Shown here one piece after another: positions 1 through 5,874 of a stretch of DNA of 9,942 nucleotides. The notes beneath the pieces were generated by a model. That model saw only the letters and a list, made by a program, of their open reading frames with translations. It searched no databases and was not told the DNA's origin. A program made the position numbers and the translations under genes. Positions within the stretch are counted from its first letter, which is position 1. Every line of letters begins with the position of its first letter. The stretch is from CAVPGH01 sp046726955. GTDB lineage: Bacteria; Acidobacteriota; Vicinamibacteria; Fen-336. The stretch lies in assembly GCA_046726955.1 (NCBI GenBank), contig JBKPBQ010000121.1, positions 1 to 9,942 on the forward strand, in the 5' to 3' direction.

Positions 1-555
1 GCCGGCTTCGTGGCCCGGCAGGTCGAGGGCTGGCGCGGGCGATGGGAGAAGGCGCGGCTCGACGACGTGCCGGACATGGACGCCGTGCACGCCTGGCTCG
101 CCGCGAACCTCCCGGAAGAAGGACCGGCAACTCTCGTCCACAACGACTACAAGCTCGACAACGTGATGCTGGCCGCCGCCGACCCCGGGCGCCTCGTCGC
201 CGTGTTCGACTGGGACATGTGCACGCTCGGCGACCCGCTGTCCGACCTCGGAGCGCTCCTCACCTACTGGTCGGAGCCGGGCGACCCCGCGCCGCTCCGC
301 GCCACGGCCATGATGCCCGCGGATCCCCGCTTTCCCGCGCGGGAGGAGCTCGTGCGCCGCTACGCGGAGCGCTCGGGACGCGACGTCTCGCGGATCGCTT
401 ACTACCACGTGCTCGGCCTCTACCGGCTGGCCGTGATCGCGGCCCAGATCTACGTGCGCTTCCGCAGGGGCCAGACGCAGGACCAGCGCTTCGCCGCCTT
501 CGGGCCCACGATCGCCGTCGTGGCCGCGGAGGCGCGGGCGCGCGCCGGGCTCTGA
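1..555 (+). CDS. APH-family phosphotransferase, C-terminal part (5' end outside window)
   Basis: This is the C-terminal 184 residues of a kinase-like protein whose frame is open to the left edge. The visible part holds the catalytic loop HNDYKLDN (visible residues 47-54, the HxDxxxxN Brenner motif: H47, catalytic D49, metal-binding N54) and then VFDWD with the second metal-binding Asp at D70. It ends in the helical C-lobe (TLGDPLSDL onward). These are hallmarks of the aminoglycoside phosphotransferase / choline kinase fold. The wording matches the large 'phosphotransferase family protein' group related to the N-terminal domain of ACAD10/11, which is linked to acyl-CoA metabolism, rather than true antibiotic kinases. 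Members are usually near 340-350 residues, so the N-lobe and about half the protein lie outside. The substrate cannot be told from this fragment. A GTG at base 10 is in frame, but it is inside the domain and is not the start. Confidence 0.88.
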   Translation, partial: AGFVARQVEGWRGRWEKARLDDVPDMDAVHAWLAANLPEEGPATLVHNDYKLDNVMLAAADPGRLVAVFDWDMCTLGDPLSDLGALLTYWSEPGDPAPLRATAMMPADPRFPAREELVRRYAERSGRDVSRIAYYHVLGLYRLAVIAAQIYVRFRRGQTQDQRFAAFGPTIAVVAAEARARAGL

Positions 556-566
556 GCCGCTTTCTC

Positions 567-575
567 TGGTACGAT
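567..575 (+). promoter_or_regulatory. Putative extended -10 promoter of the MBL hydrolase / cyclase unit
   Basis: TGGTACGAT fits an extended -10 (TGn followed by TAnnnT). It sits in the 40-base gap after the phosphotransferase stop, 20 bases before the ATG at 596, which predicts a start of transcription near 582. No convincing -35 box is visible. A weak Shine-Dalgarno GAAG (587-590) lies 5 bases before the ATG. Confidence 0.4.
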
Positions 576-595
576 TCCCCCGGTCCGAAGCCTGA

Positions 596-1501
596 ATGCC
601 CGGTCCGCCCCGACCGTTGCCCGCCACGGAGTTCGAGGTGTGGGGCTGCCGCGGTTCGCGCAGCTTCGCCTCTTCCCGATCGGCCATCGGCAACAACACG
701 TCCTGCTACTCGATCCTGCACGGACGGGATCTGCTCGTCATCGACGCGGGCCGCGGCATACTCGCCCTCGGTTCGGCCGTGCACCGTCGGGCGGCGCTGC
801 GCCGCGTGCTCCGCGTACACGTCCTCGTGAGCCACGCCCACCTCGACCACTGGGAGGGGCTCAAGGACGCCGAGTGGTTCTGGGAGAAGAATCGCGGGCT
901 CGACGTCACCCTCCTCGGCACCGCGCAGGCCCTGCAGGCGATCCGCACGGCCTACGCCCACCCGCTCTACGTCACCCTCGAGCTCCTCGCCGCCAATACG
1001 GGGTGCCGGGTCTCGTGGGAGGAGATCGAGCCCGGCGACGCCCGCCTCCGGGCGGGCTTCGAGATCCGCACGGAGCCGCTCTACCACTACAGCGGCGACG
1101 AGCAGTCGCGCGAGTGGCTCGACACCGTGGGGTTCCGGATCACCGCTCCCGACGGGGCCTGCGTCGCCTACATCTCCGACCACGAGCCCCACGCGGGAAC
1201 GCGCACCATGGAGGCGAAGCTCCTCGAAGGCGCCCACATCGCCGTGTACGACGCGCACTGGCTGCACGCGCGCCACCACGCGCACGGCCACGGCTCGCAG
1301 GAGCACGCTTCGCGCATGGCCGCGGCCTTCCCGCGCACGCTCATCCTCGCCGGCCACCACGGTCCCTCGCTCCCCGACACCGAGATCCGCGCCGCCCAGC
1401 GCCGCTACGCTCGTCACGTCCCGAACTTCCACCTGGCCGTGGAAGGGCGGGCCTATCGCTTCGACCGGCGGCGGGCGGCTTTCGTGGAAGGTGCGCGCTA
1501 G
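596..1501 (+). CDS. MBL-fold metallo-hydrolase, cyclic-phosphodiesterase-like
   Basis: A 301-residue protein with a complete set of metallo-beta-lactamase-fold ligands: HAHLDH (H80, H82, D84, H85), H164 in PLYHYSG, D195 in YISDHEP and H254 in AGHHGP. The N-terminal GCRGS...GNNTSCY stretch (residues 18-38) and the YDAHW...GHGSQEH block (219-237) resemble the PhnP / phosphoribosyl cyclic phosphodiesterase branch rather than beta-lactamases or glyoxalases. No signal peptide or membrane segment is seen, so it is probably cytoplasmic with two bound metals. HxHLDH is also the core of class II cyclic-nucleotide phosphodiesterases. The next gene, 12 bases downstream, encodes a class III nucleotide cyclase, so a cyclic-nucleotide phosphodiesterase role is a reasonable guess, but it is inference from context. 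The ATG at 596 is chosen for the GAAG 5 bases upstream and a compact N-terminus. The fold call is secure; the substrate is open. Confidence 0.9.
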   Translation: MPGPPRPLPATEFEVWGCRGSRSFASSRSAIGNNTSCYSILHGRDLLVIDAGRGILALGSAVHRRAALRRVLRVHVLVSHAHLDHWEGLKDAEWFWEKNRGLDVTLLGTAQALQAIRTAYAHPLYVTLELLAANTGCRVSWEEIEPGDARLRAGFEIRTEPLYHYSGDEQSREWLDTVGFRITAPDGACVAYISDHEPHAGTRTMEAKLLEGAHIAVYDAHWLHARHHAHGHGSQEHASRMAAAFPRTLILAGHHGPSLPDTEIRAAQRRYARHVPNFHLAVEGRAYRFDRRRAAFVEGAR

Positions 1502-1513
1502 AGCGCAGCGGCG

Positions 1514-3163
1514 ATGCCCGGCCCGGGAGACGATGCGGGCGGCCGTCGCGACCTGGGCCTCCGCGCGCTGCTCGAGAAGATAGCGAGCGAGGGCGGCCGG
1601 CTCCTCGACGAGACGGACTCGCTCCCGCGCGAGCTGCAGACGCGGCTCGCCGAGCTCCGCGGCGCCGCCCGCGAGGCGTTGCGCTGGCTGGACGCCTCGA
1701 CGCGCCCTCCGGAGCCGGCGCCCGCCGCGGCCACGAGCCCGGCCCGCCTCCTCGTGGTGGACGACACGGAGGAGATCCGCAAGCTCCTGGAGCTCCGGCT
1801 GGGGGCGCGCGGGTTCGAGGTGACCACGGCCGAGGACGGGATCGCCGCGCTCCGCCGCGTGGCGGAGGAGCCTTTCGACGCCGTGCTCCTGGACCTGATG
1901 ATGCCGGGGATCTCGGGGCTGGACGTGCTGCGCTCGGTGCGCGAGCGCTACTCGCCGTCGGCGCTGCCCGTGATCATGGCCACGGCGCGCACCTCGGCCC
2001 GCGAGATCATCGAGGCCATGGAGCTCGGGGCCAACGACTACGTCACCAAGCCCTTCGACTTCCCGGTGGTGATGGCGCGGCTGGAGGCCCAGCTCGCCCT
2101 GAAGCGCGAGCGCGAGGAGACGCGGAGGCTCGCGCAGGACCTCGAGGTGCGGAATCGGTTCATCCAGGCCACGTTCGGCCGCTACCTGAGCGACGAGGTG
2201 GTGCGGGCGATCCTGAGCTCGCCCGAGGGGCTCCTCCTCGGGGGCGAGCAGCGCAAGGTCACGATCCTCATGTCCGACCTCCGCGGATTCACCGCGCTCT
2301 CCGAGGACCTGCGGCCGGAGCAGGTGGTGCGCCTCCTCAACTCCTACCTGGGCACGATGGCGGACGTGATCTTCGCGCAGCGCGGGATGATCGACGAGTT
2401 CGTGGGCGACGCGATCCTCGCGATCTTCGGCGCCCCCCTGTCGCGGCCCGACGACGCCCGCCGCGCGGTGGCCTGCGCCGTGTCGATGCAGCTGGCGCTG
2501 CGCGAGCTGAACCGCAGCAACGAGGAGCAGGGCCTCCCCCGGCTGGAGATGGGCCTGGCCGTGCACACGGGCGAGGTCGTCGTGGGCAACATCGGCTCGG
2601 AGCGCCGGGCCAAGTACGGCGTCGTGGGCCCGCCCGTGAACGCCGCCAGCCGCATCGAGTCGTTCGCGGTGGGCGGGCAGATCCTGATCTCGGAGGCGGC
2701 GCTGCGGGAGGCGGGGCCGGACGTGCAGGTCGGAGAGCGCCTGCTCATCGAAGCCAAGGGAACGCGCGATCCGATCGTGGCCTACGACGTGCAAGGCATC
2801 GGCGGGGAGTTCGCGCTGCGCCTTCCCGCGGTGGAGGATCGCCCGGTCGTGCTCGACCCGCCGCTCGCCGTCCGCTACCGTTTCCTGGAGGGGAAGTTCC
2901 TCGAGGGCGAGAGCCTCGAGGGGACGTTCGTGGAGCTCGGCGTGCGCGGGGCCGTGCTGCGCGCGTCGCGTCGGCTGCGGCCGTTGAGCTCCCTGCGCTT
3001 CGAGCTGCCGACACCGGACGGCAAGGTCCTCGAGCTCTACGCGAAGGTCGTGGAGGTGCGCGAGGAGAGCGACGAGATCTACTCCGTCCGGTTCACGGCG
3101 GTGTCGGCCTCCCTGGAGGGACGGCTCCGGGACCTCCTGGCCGCCCGAGCCGCCCGAGACTAG
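1514..3163 (+). CDS. Response regulator with class III adenylate/guanylate cyclase and PilZ-like domain
   Basis: A 549-residue cytoplasmic signalling protein. Residues 1-75 are a helical, uncharacterised head ending in a Pro/Ala linker. Residues 78-195 form a receiver domain: acidic pair D83/D84, phospho-acceptor D127 (LLDLMMPG), T157 and K179. A helical connector with FGRYLSDEVV (221-230) leads into the class III cyclase domain (about 245-425), with metal-binding D255 (SDLRGFT) and D299 (FVGDA) and transition-state residues N376 and R380 (VNAASR). All are kept, so it should be active on an NTP. The base-specifying lysine of adenylate cyclases is replaced by E295, and the partner position is G369, so ATP versus GTP preference is uncertain. 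Residues 450-545 look like a PilZ-type barrel, but the [DN]xSxxG motif reads ELGVRG and no clear RxxxR precedes it. The gene lies 12 bases after the MBL hydrolase with no clear ribosome site, suggesting co-transcription and coupling. Confidence 0.93.
   Translation: MPGPGDDAGGRRDLGLRALLEKIASEGGRLLDETDSLPRELQTRLAELRGAAREALRWLDASTRPPEPAPAAATSPARLLVVDDTEEIRKLLELRLGARGFEVTTAEDGIAALRRVAEEPFDAVLLDLMMPGISGLDVLRSVRERYSPSALPVIMATARTSAREIIEAMELGANDYVTKPFDFPVVMARLEAQLALKREREETRRLAQDLEVRNRFIQATFGRYLSDEVVRAILSSPEGLLLGGEQRKVTILMSDLRGFTALSEDLRPEQVVRLLNSYLGTMADVIFAQRGMIDEFVGDAILAIFGAPLSRPDDARRAVACAVSMQLALRELNRSNEEQGLPRLEMGLAVHTGEVVVGNIGSERRAKYGVVGPPVNAASRIESFAVGGQILISEAALREAGPDVQVGERLLIEAKGTRDPIVAYDVQGIGGEFALRLPAVEDRPVVLDPPLAVRYRFLEGKFLEGESLEGTFVELGVRGAVLRASRRLRPLSSLRFELPTPDGKVLELYAKVVEVREESDEIYSVRFTAVSASLEGRLRDLLAARAARD
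2882..2926 (+). repeat. Three imperfect 15-bp tandem repeats inside the cyclase gene
   Basis: The reading frame repeats a five-residue unit three times: FLEGK, FLEGE, SLEGT (residues 457-471). At the DNA level these are three 15-base units sharing a ctsgaggg core. They lie at the start of the degenerate PilZ-like domain, where the RxxxR arm of a true PilZ domain would be. Length change in multiples of 15 bases would keep the frame. Confidence 0.6.
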
Positions 3164-3198
3164 CCCTGGTGTCTCGTAACTGAAGTCGCGTGCTGGCA

Positions 3199-3226
3199 GG
3201 GCGCGCGGCACTCGCTTCGCGCGCTC
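3199..3226. terminator. GC hairpin between convergent genes, possible bidirectional terminator
   Basis: GCGCGCG (3201-3207) pairs with CGCGCGC (3218-3224) around a 10-base loop, and a G-U and a G-C pair extend the stem to 9 bp. It lies in the 70-base gap between the cyclase stop and the Sua5 stop, where both transcripts should end. There is no T-run on either side, so it is not a textbook intrinsic terminator. It may act with Rho or protect 3' ends. Confidence 0.4.
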
Positions 3227-3233
3227 CGTAACA

Positions 3234-4202
3234 CTACGATCGGGCTGCGCAGCGGCGCAGCCGGTCCATGATGGCGCGGCCGAGTCCCTCTTCGCGGCAG
3301 GGCTCGGCCAGGATCAGGTCGAGCGTGAGCGCATCGAGCCGGCGGAGTGCCGCGAAGAGGCTCTGAGCCGCGGTCGTGAGCCGGCCGTCGGGTGCGAGGA
3401 CCTCGACGGCGGCGTAGCCTAGATCCTCCCGGGGTGCTTGCTGAGCGAGAAGTCCCACTCTCGCTCCAGGCGCCGGCCCCGCCGGCCCTTCCAGGATCCG
3501 GAGCGGCGAGCGTGTGGCGTAGTGACGCGACAGCTGACCCGGGGCGATCGGCCGATCGGTCGACGGCGCCACATCAACCGTCCGACCCAGCGCCTGCTCG
3601 AGCTCCTCGCGGGAAACGCCGCCAGGCCGGAGGAGAACCGGTGTCTCCGCAAGGAGCGACAGGATGGTGGATTCGACGCCCACTCGACAGGGGCCGCCGT
3701 CCAGCACGAGATCCACCTTCTGGCCGAGCTGCTCGAGTACGTGCTCGGCGGTGGTCGGGCTCACGTACCCGAAAGGGTTCGCGCTCGGCGCCGCCACTGG
3801 CGTGTCCGCGGCGCGGAGAAGGGCGAGCGCGGCCGGATGGTCGGGCACGCGCACGGCGACGGACTCGAGGCCGGCGGTGACGAGGTCGGGGATGGTCGGC
3901 TGCCGCGGGAGGACGAGGCTCAGCGGCCCGGGCCAGAAGCGCGCCGCGAGCGCCTCCGCGCGCGGCTCGGGCACGGCCACGTGCGGCAGCGCGGACGGGT
4001 GCGCGACGTGCACGATCAACGGATCGAAGGAGGGCCGCGCCTTCGCCTCGAAGACGCGCGCCACCGCGCGGACGTCGAGCGCGTTCGCCCCCAGGCCGTA
4101 GACGGTCTCGGTGGGGAAAGCCACGAGGCCGCCCTCGCGCAGGAGACGCGCGGCCTCGTCGATCGCGCCCGGCTCGTCGGCGCGGCGGGCTCGCGCCTTC
4201 AG
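3234..4202 (-). CDS. sua5: L-threonylcarbamoyladenylate synthase (TsaC/Sua5 type, with Sua5 C-terminal domain)
   Basis: A 322-residue enzyme that makes threonylcarbamoyl-AMP from threonine, bicarbonate and ATP, the first step of the t6A37 modification of ANN-decoding tRNAs. The YrdC domain (about 12-210) has PTETVYGLG (30-38), KxR with PLIVHV (K54, R56, 61-66), APSAN (138-142) and VESTIL (176-181). The linker APGQLSRHYAT (220-230) and C-terminal domain (to 322) mark the longer Sua5 form. Start choice: no ATG, GTG or TTG lies in frame near the domain start. The first downstream one (GTG, 4124-4122) would remove the first helix. The CTG at 4202-4200 gives a normal N-terminus and overlaps the TGA of the upstream radical SAM gene as CTGA, with a G-rich run just before it. 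I therefore start there, with the caveat that another non-standard codon or a sequence error is possible. It is the last gene of the pilZ unit and is probably translationally coupled. Confidence 0.93.
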   Translation of the reverse strand: MKARARRADEPGAIDEAARLLREGGLVAFPTETVYGLGANALDVRAVARVFEAKARPSFDPLIVHVAHPSALPHVAVPEPRAEALAARFWPGPLSLVLPRQPTIPDLVTAGLESVAVRVPDHPAALALLRAADTPVAAPSANPFGYVSPTTAEHVLEQLGQKVDLVLDGGPCRVGVESTILSLLAETPVLLRPGGVSREELEQALGRTVDVAPSTDRPIAPGQLSRHYATRSPLRILEGPAGPAPGARVGLLAQQAPREDLGYAAVEVLAPDGRLTTAAQSLFAALRRLDALTLDLILAEPCREEGLGRAIMDRLRRCAARS

Positions 4203-5260
4203 GCCGCCCCCGCGCCGCCGGCGAGGGCGCTTCCGCCCCGCCGGCTCGCCGCGAGCATGCCGCAGGCGGCGTGGATGTCCGGTCCGCCGGAGTAGCGGCG
4301 GACGAAGCCGATCCCGTTGTCGGCGAGGGCGGAGAAGAAACGGCTCCGCTCCTCGTCCGAGGCCCGCGCGAACCGTCCCGTGGGGTCGTTGACGTCGATC
4401 ACGGAGAGCCGAACGCGTCGGCCCGCGAACAGGCGGCCGAGCTCCCGCGCCTCGTCGTCCCCCGTGTTCACGCCGGCCATCAGGACCCAGGCCACGTTCA
4501 CCGGCCCGCCCTGCCGGTCCGCGAGGCGGCACATCGCCGCGGCGAGGGCGGCGACGTCGTAGCGCGCGTTGATCGGCACGAGGGCCGTGCGCTTCTCGGA
4601 GAAGGCGGAGGTCAGGGAGAGGATGAGGCGGTAGGGATGGCCTTCTTCGGCGTAGCGCTCGATCTCCGGCAGCAGGCCCACCGTCGAGATCGTGATCCGG
4701 TCGCCGCGGATGCGCCCGCCGCAGGGATGGCGGAGGACGGCGGCCGCGCGCATCACGTTCTCGTAGTTCTGGAAGGGCTCTCCCTGGCCCTGGAAGACGA
4801 CGCCGGTCACGGGCCGCTCGGGTCCCTCGCGGCGCACCGTGAGGACCTGCTCGACGATCTCCCACGGCTCGAGGTTGCGGCGGAAGCCCACGCGGCCGGT
4901 CTCGCAGAACGCGCAGCCCAGAGCGCACCCGACCTGGGAGGAGACGCACACGCTCCAGCGCGGGTGGAGGAGCGGGATCCGGACCGTCTCGAAGACCTGG
5001 CCGTCGCCGGAGCGGAAGAGATACTTCACGAACGGATCGACGGCGCTCCGCCGCCGGTCTACGACCTCCAGCCGGGTGGTGCGGCTCGCGTCTTCGATCT
5101 TCCGGCGGGCAGCAGCGCCGAGGCCGCGGATGCCGTCGAGGTCGTCGCGGTCCTCGCCGACCACGCGCTGGACGAGGCGCCGGGCGAGGGCCGGATCGAG
5201 ATCCGGCCAGGCCGCGACGAGGCTCTCCGGCGTATGGCTGCGGAGGTGCAGCCGTTGCAT
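4199..5260 (-). CDS. RlmN/Cfr-family radical SAM RNA methyltransferase, divergent
   Basis: A 353-residue radical SAM enzyme aligned by eye with RlmN, which methylates C2 of A2503 in 23S rRNA and of A37 in some tRNAs. All key residues are kept: E91 (ETVRIP, base-activating Glu), C105 ahead of the cluster, the 4Fe-4S cysteines C112/C116/C119 (CALGCAFC), GQGEP (158-162) for SAM, LVPIN (227-231), N291, and the methyl-carrying C333 in DIHAACGML. The N-terminal 80 residues resemble the RlmN accessory domain. Several usually constant stretches differ: FQGQGEP for LMGMGEP, SLTSAF for SLHAPN, IDVNDPTG for IPxNP. It may therefore be a paralogue of the housekeeping RlmN with another target or carbon position (Cfr methylates C8). 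The ATG at 5260 is supported by a -10-like box 6 bases upstream, implying a leaderless mRNA. The PilZ stop lies 19 bases before it, and its own stop overlaps the Sua5 start. Confidence 0.88.
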   Translation of the reverse strand: MQRLHLRSHTPESLVAAWPDLDPALARRLVQRVVGEDRDDLDGIRGLGAAARRKIEDASRTTRLEVVDRRRSAVDPFVKYLFRSGDGQVFETVRIPLLHPRWSVCVSSQVGCALGCAFCETGRVGFRRNLEPWEIVEQVLTVRREGPERPVTGVVFQGQGEPFQNYENVMRAAAVLRHPCGGRIRGDRITISTVGLLPEIERYAEEGHPYRLILSLTSAFSEKRTALVPINARYDVAALAAAMCRLADRQGGPVNVAWVLMAGVNTGDDEARELGRLFAGRRVRLSVIDVNDPTGRFARASDEERSRFFSALADNGIGFVRRYSGGPDIHAACGMLAASRRGGSALAGGAGAA

Positions 5261-5266
5261 CCGGGT

Positions 5267-5272
5267 ATGCTA
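5267..5272 (-). promoter_or_regulatory. Putative leaderless -10 box for the radical SAM gene
   Basis: On the minus strand TAGCAT fits TAnnnT and is followed by six bases and then the ATG at 5260, so transcription would begin at or next to the start codon. No Shine-Dalgarno is seen. It would give the radical SAM and Sua5 genes a promoter independent of the PilZ gene. No -35 match is visible. Confidence 0.35.
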
Positions 5273-5279
5273 GCGCGGC

Positions 5280-5672
5280 TCAGCCGCCGAAGGGGCTCCC
5301 TCGCTCGGCGACGAACGCGGCGAGCCGGGTCGTGGTCGCCTCGTCGAGCTTCAGGAAGCGCACGCCGATCCCGGCGCGGCGGCCCTGCGCGGGATCGTCG
5401 CCGGTCTCGCGGACGAGCTCGCAAGGCAGCGCCATCTCGCCCGCCCGGGGGATCCGGATCCTCAGGCGGAGCGGGGAGTCCCTGGGGACGGCGGAGCGCA
5501 TGGCGAGATAGGCGCCGGTGATGCTCAGGTCCACGAGGGCCACGACGTGCGTCTCGCCGGCGACCTCGAGCAGGGCGGTCCGCCCGAACGGCAGCTTCCG
5601 TCTCTGGGCCCGACGCTTGTCCATCTCGGCTATGGAACCTTGCGTCGCGGCCGCCTCCTTGGACTCGGTCAT
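5280..5672 (-). CDS. PilZ domain protein (probable c-di-GMP receptor)
   Basis: A 130-residue single-domain protein. The c-di-GMP-binding signature is complete: an arginine arm RRAQRR (R20-R25, giving RxxxR as R21...R25) and DLSITG (D48, S50, G53, the [DN]xSxxG motif). The GIGVRF strand (101-106) and a C-terminal helix complete the barrel. No membrane segment or second domain is present, so it is probably a soluble adaptor passing c-di-GMP state to a partner such as a pilus, flagellar or secretion component; the partner is not visible here. The ATG at 5672 has GAGGAA (5689-5684) 11 bases upstream, a little far. A second in-frame ATG at 5624, just before the arginine arm, is a possible alternative start. 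It is the first gene of the unit with the radical SAM and Sua5 genes, and a sigma-54-like element lies upstream. Confidence 0.92.
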   Translation of the reverse strand: MTESKEAAATQGSIAEMDKRRAQRRKLPFGRTALLEVAGETHVVALVDLSITGAYLAMRSAVPRDSPLRLRIRIPRAGEMALPCELVRETGDDPAQGRRAGIGVRFLKLDEATTTRLAAFVAERGSPFGG

Positions 5673-5701
5673 GTCGATCGCGGTTCCTCGCGGCCCCGTA
5701 G

Positions 5702-5717
5702 AGCAAGGACTGCGCCA
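5702..5717 (-). promoter_or_regulatory. Sigma-54-type -24/-12 promoter of the PilZ gene
   Basis: The minus strand reads TGGCGCAGTCCTTGCT (5717 to 5702), matching TGGCAC-N5-TTGCW with the -24 GG and -12 GC at the correct spacing and one mismatch (G for A) in the conserved positions. Transcription would start near 5691, giving a leader of about 20 bases that begins close to the GAGGAA ribosome site. Sigma-54 control is common for motility and surface genes, which fits a PilZ protein. Confidence 0.55.
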
Positions 5718-5746
5718 CCCGGATGAACGAGAGAAACAACGACTTA

Positions 5747-5798
5747 GACGAGCGGCCGCGCCGCCGTTCCAGACTGATGTCGCGTGTTCGGACGAGCG
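5747..5798. repeat. Two direct GACGAGCG boxes upstream of the sigma-54-like promoter
   Basis: GACGAGCG occurs at 5747-5754 and 5791-5798, 44 bases apart start to start, with further partial similarity in the flanks. Relative to the predicted PilZ transcription start the copies lie at about -56 and -100, where enhancer-binding activators of sigma-54 usually sit. They could equally be chance 8-mers in GC-rich DNA. The rest of the 202-base gap 5673-5874 shows no gene I can support. Confidence 0.25.
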
Positions 5799-5874
5799 AC
5801 GCCCATCCGGCGCTCATGCACCGGCGAACCAGGAAGTGGATAGTCCGCGTGAGTCGCGCGGGACCGAGCGCCGG

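Noticed and set aside
1..555. Aminoglycoside resistance kinase
   Set aside because: The catalytic motif defines only the fold. The surrounding wording fits the broad acyl-CoA-linked phosphotransferase group, and the N-lobe and substrate-binding parts are outside the window.
548..558. Palindrome GGCTCTGAGCC at the phosphotransferase stop, with a similar GCGGCTGAGCCGC around the PilZ stop (5275-5287)
   Set aside because: Loops of one to three bases and no T-run make these poor terminators. Similar words occur inside genes, so codon bias explains them.
260..3211. Very long minus-strand open frame (over 900 codons) opposite the phosphotransferase, hydrolase and cyclase genes
   Set aside because: Its translation is low-complexity Arg/Ala/Glu/His/Leu-rich sequence without domains, while the plus strand carries clear motifs. 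It is a GC-rich antisense shadow.
4271..5521. Plus-strand open frame opposite the radical SAM gene
   Set aside because: Antisense to the CxxxCxxC and DIHAACG motifs; its product has no domain features.
5059..5817. Minus-strand open frame overlapping the PilZ gene and its upstream gap
   Set aside because: It reads the PilZ and radical SAM genes in another frame and gives Arg-rich sequence. Only its first part lies in non-coding DNA, where a sigma-54-like promoter is the better explanation.
5843..5864. Hairpin GTCCGCG / CGCGGGAC just after the GspB-like stop
   Set aside because: Short stem with a bulge and no T-run, so not convincing as an intrinsic terminator, although its position would suit one.
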